NCBI GenBank assembly: GCA_038380795.1
Contig: CM076270.1
Span: forward strand, 17,562,001 to 17,626,000
Origin: Pyrocephalus nanus
Lineage: Eukaryota; Chordata; Aves; Passeriformes; Tyrannidae
Direction: 5' to 3'
Length of the DNA: 64,000 bases
A program made the translations under genes and the position numbers. The notes under the pieces were generated by a model that saw nothing but the letters and a program-made list of their open reading frames with translations, searched no databases and was not told where the DNA came from. Shown here piece after piece: positions 61,301 to 64,000 of this stretch. How positions within the stretch are numbered: the stretch's first letter is position 1; every line of letters begins with the position of its first letter.

Positions 61301-64000
61301 CACCGGTGCCCAGGCAAGCCATGGTGGGCTGCTGCCACCTGCCTTGGGGCAGGGCATGCAGACAGCAGTGGTGCCCGAGGCTCAGGATCAGCTCCTGAGG
61401 GTCTGAGGGGAAAAAAAAGCTGCTTCTGCACCTCTGCAAGAAACATTTCTGGATGTCAGAGGGAGGTGTGCGTGCACTGGCAGCCTGTCACTCTTGCAAG
61501 GTGGCTTTGTCTCCTAGAAGACAGTGCAATGCCCCCCTGCCTCAGAGCAGGGAGCCTGGCCCCTGCTCCCTGCCCCACAGCCTCTGAAGACAAGCAGGTG
61601 AAACATCCATAATCAGCTGCTACTCTGCTGAATCTGGCAGGTGCCAACTGTTTAATTTAATCTCTTGGCAGAAAGGATAAGTATTAATTTTTTGCAGGTG
61701 CATGACACCAGGCTTCCCTCCCTTCCCCCAGAGAATGACTCCAACCTCTCCTGTTGGCAGAAGCACTCCTTTGGCACAGGGAGGCTGCAGAGGTGAACCA
61801 AGAACAGAGGGATTAGAGAGCAGGAAGAGGTATCTTACAGAGTATTTTCTCCATGTTTTGTCTGGCCAGAGCTCAGTGTCTCATCGTTCCACCCAGCCCA
61901 TGGACTACTGTTCCGCACAGGGCACAAGGGAGTGAGGGCTTGGGGCTCCCAGAGCCCCTCCCAGCCCTGATCCTGCACCATCCCTTTGAGGGACTTAGAG
62001 CATATTAAGGAACGGAGTCCTTCAAACCTCCCGGATTAGCTTGCTGAAGTTAGCTCCAGGTTTTTCTTCATGAATGCTGTATCCACTCAGGGGACCACCA
62101 GCCCCTGTTAGGAGGGGCTGAGCTTCCCTCCCAGGGTATGGATACAGAAACACAAGCAGGAGAGCACTGCAGCTCCCCTGCCTGCTCACCTGTAGGGCAC
62201 AGCCAGATGCAGTAGTGGCACAGAGGAGAAGAGCTCCTGGGGTTGGATATGAGGGACCATGCACCTTCCCTCCATGGCAGCTCCCTCCAGAGAAATGCCC
62301 CCACAGTGGAAGTGAGGCAGTTTCTCCAGGCTGGCAAAGTCAAGACTGACCTGCACACTGAGACATCTTCACTTCCTAGTGCTTCTGCTTTCACCTTTCA
62401 GTCTTCAAAAGAACCCAAAACCTTATGAGCTACCCTGTGCCCAACAGCCAATGGGTGCCAGCCAAGACCTGCTGGAGAGCCCCCCCTCGGCTTCCCAGCA
62501 CAGAACTGCAGTAACTGATGGATCAATAAGCAACATCCTCCATTCACCACAGGTGGCCTGAGGGCAGGAGCATGAAAACTCCTGCAGATGGAGTGAAACC
62601 TGACATAATTGATTCATCTTTAACTGATCTGGCACAGCATGAAGACAGTACATGACAATAATCGATTTTTTTAAGTACCATCAACCTGGCCCAGCCCATG
62701 GCTGCTTCTCCTTTAAGGACACTTTAGTGGCACCTGTAGTCTTTTCTTAGCTCAGTGACCTAGAAAACTGCATTAAGATGTCAAGAGAACAGGCACAATA
62801 TATTGGAGAAGCCATTTCCAAAGAATATGAAAAAAAAAATCATTATTGAGAGGTATGGCTTGGAGCCAGGGCACTCATTCAGTTGTCAGAGGTATAAATA
62901 AAAATGCAAAACAAAGCTAAGCTCAGCTTAAAAATGCATTGATTCTATGTCATTGCTCAGTTAAAATCCACATACTCGATTCTGACCCCAGTAACATCCG
63001 TGGGTACAGTCCTTTAAAGTGTACACCCAGTGATGAAGCGATAAGGAAAAAAGACTATCTTCTAAGATATACCCAAAATAGGGGACAAATCATATTGAGC
63101 AGTAAATCACTTTAATTAAATCTACTTTCCAGCTGGGGATACAGTAGTAACAATGAGGTAATGCAAGGGGAACAGGTGGCTGCCTTATGAAAAGCCCTGC
63201 TCCACCACAAGCACTGACATTTCAAGCAGGTTGTCGTCAGGTATTACCCCACGACTGTGCTTGTAGCAAGAACCGAGCTCGGTGCTTTTCCATGGCCACT
63301 CTCCAAAGCCTGATGTGCCCATGCTTTGTTGATGGAGCCACCCAACCAGATGTGAATTGCTGGAGCCAAATGCTTTGCTAGAGCCAAGGACCTTTACAGA
63401 CTCTCCTGTCTCATGTCCTGGCCAGCACTGGAGCTTGCTCACAGGAATTTTGAGCTGGGATTTGCCGTGTGACTCCTCAGCAGTGTTTGCTCAGCAACCA
63501 GAGGAGAACGGGTGCGTGTGGAGATAACAGGACAGAACACTGAGAACACATAATTCTCTATTCAGAGTGGCACTGGGTTCCTTAATTTTTCCTCCTCCTG
63601 AGCAATGTTTAAATCAATTACAGTAAAATTAATGACTTTCACAAGCCATTTGCTGAGTGGATGGGCTGGGGGATTAGTCGCTAGCTGGGTTCCTTGCCAC
63701 TCCCCAGCCAATTTAGAAAACATTCAGTGTGAAAGGCTTCTAACAGAAAAAAGCTTCTGCCTTGTACTTTATTAATATGCTTTCCAAGTAGAGAATCACA
63801 GAAGCACAGGAGGCTTGAGGGTGACAACCTACTCTCTCCCTGCACACTTAGGGAGAGCTAAGTTATCCTTCATAGGACCTAAACACAACTTTAGAACTTC
63901 ATTTTCTGAAGCAAAAACATAGGGAGGAGAAACTACTTGTAGAGGGGGAAAGCACTCAGCTCAAACACAAGACACCCCTGCACAGACATTTGATGGACCA
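58347..64000 (-). other. GPC1: GPC1 upstream intron running off the right edge
   Basis: The expected large preceding exon, encoding the N-terminal lobe up to the KVAQV-type segment, was not found here on the minus strand, so this is treated as intron. Open frames up to 251 codons on the minus strand (58570-59325, 59072-59740) overlap each other in different frames and have no glypican or other known features. Composition is moderately GC-rich on the left and AT-richer from about 62.6 kb. Confidence 0.6.

Noticed and set aside
63790..63850. Possible CR1 terminus in minus orientation (GAATCACAGAAGCACAGGAGG)
   Set aside because: Only the first 20 or so bases fit; the rest does not follow the CR1 pattern.

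Overview
The window is nuclear DNA from a bird. The evidence is several CR1 LINE 3' ends with the ATTCTATGATTCTGTGAT-type terminus, GC-rich CpG-island promoters, compact spliced genes with GT/AG introns, and a gene order joining human 3q27 loci (MAP6D1, PARL) to human 2q37.3 loci (DUSP28, GPC1), as expected for a chromosome 9-type avian chromosome. The species cannot be read from the sequence. Nothing bacterial, viral or CRISPR-like was seen. Gene models were built by hand from splice sites and remembered vertebrate family sequences; no database search was run.

Layout. (1) 1-6.2 kb: CpG-island first exon of MAP6D1 on the minus strand; its later exons were not found and probably lie left of the window. 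(2) 6.2-10.7 kb: intergenic, one CR1 copy. (3) 10.7-23.55 kb: complete ten-exon PARL on the minus strand (356 aa mitochondrial rhomboid protease) with its own CpG island, a start-codon YY1-like site and an upstream 20-G run. (4) 23.8-28.1 kb: intergenic, two large CR1 fragments in opposite orientation. This gap sits where the 3q27-type block gives way to the rest. (5) 28.15-42.1 kb: a plus-strand claudin of the claudin-10 type. It has two first exons, one resembling claudin-10a and one claudin-10b, both in the phase of the same four downstream exons. (6) 43.5-44.9 kb: complete two-exon DUSP28 on the minus strand, convergent with the claudin. (7) 44.9-51.1 kb: no recognised gene; human ANKMY1, which lies between GPC1 and DUSP28, is not seen. 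(8) 51.1-58.35 kb: the last six coding exons of GPC1 on the minus strand, including the heparan-sulfate attachment Ser-Gly repeat and GPI signal. (9) 58.35-64 kb: GPC1 intron; the first exons are beyond the right edge.

The genes are functionally unrelated neighbours: a microtubule-associated palmitoylated protein, a mitochondrial intramembrane protease, a tight-junction claudin, an atypical dual-specificity phosphatase and a cell-surface proteoglycan. The most interesting item is the claudin-10-like locus, a paralogue that keeps the 10a/10b alternative-promoter design while the charge pattern of its a-type loop appears changed.
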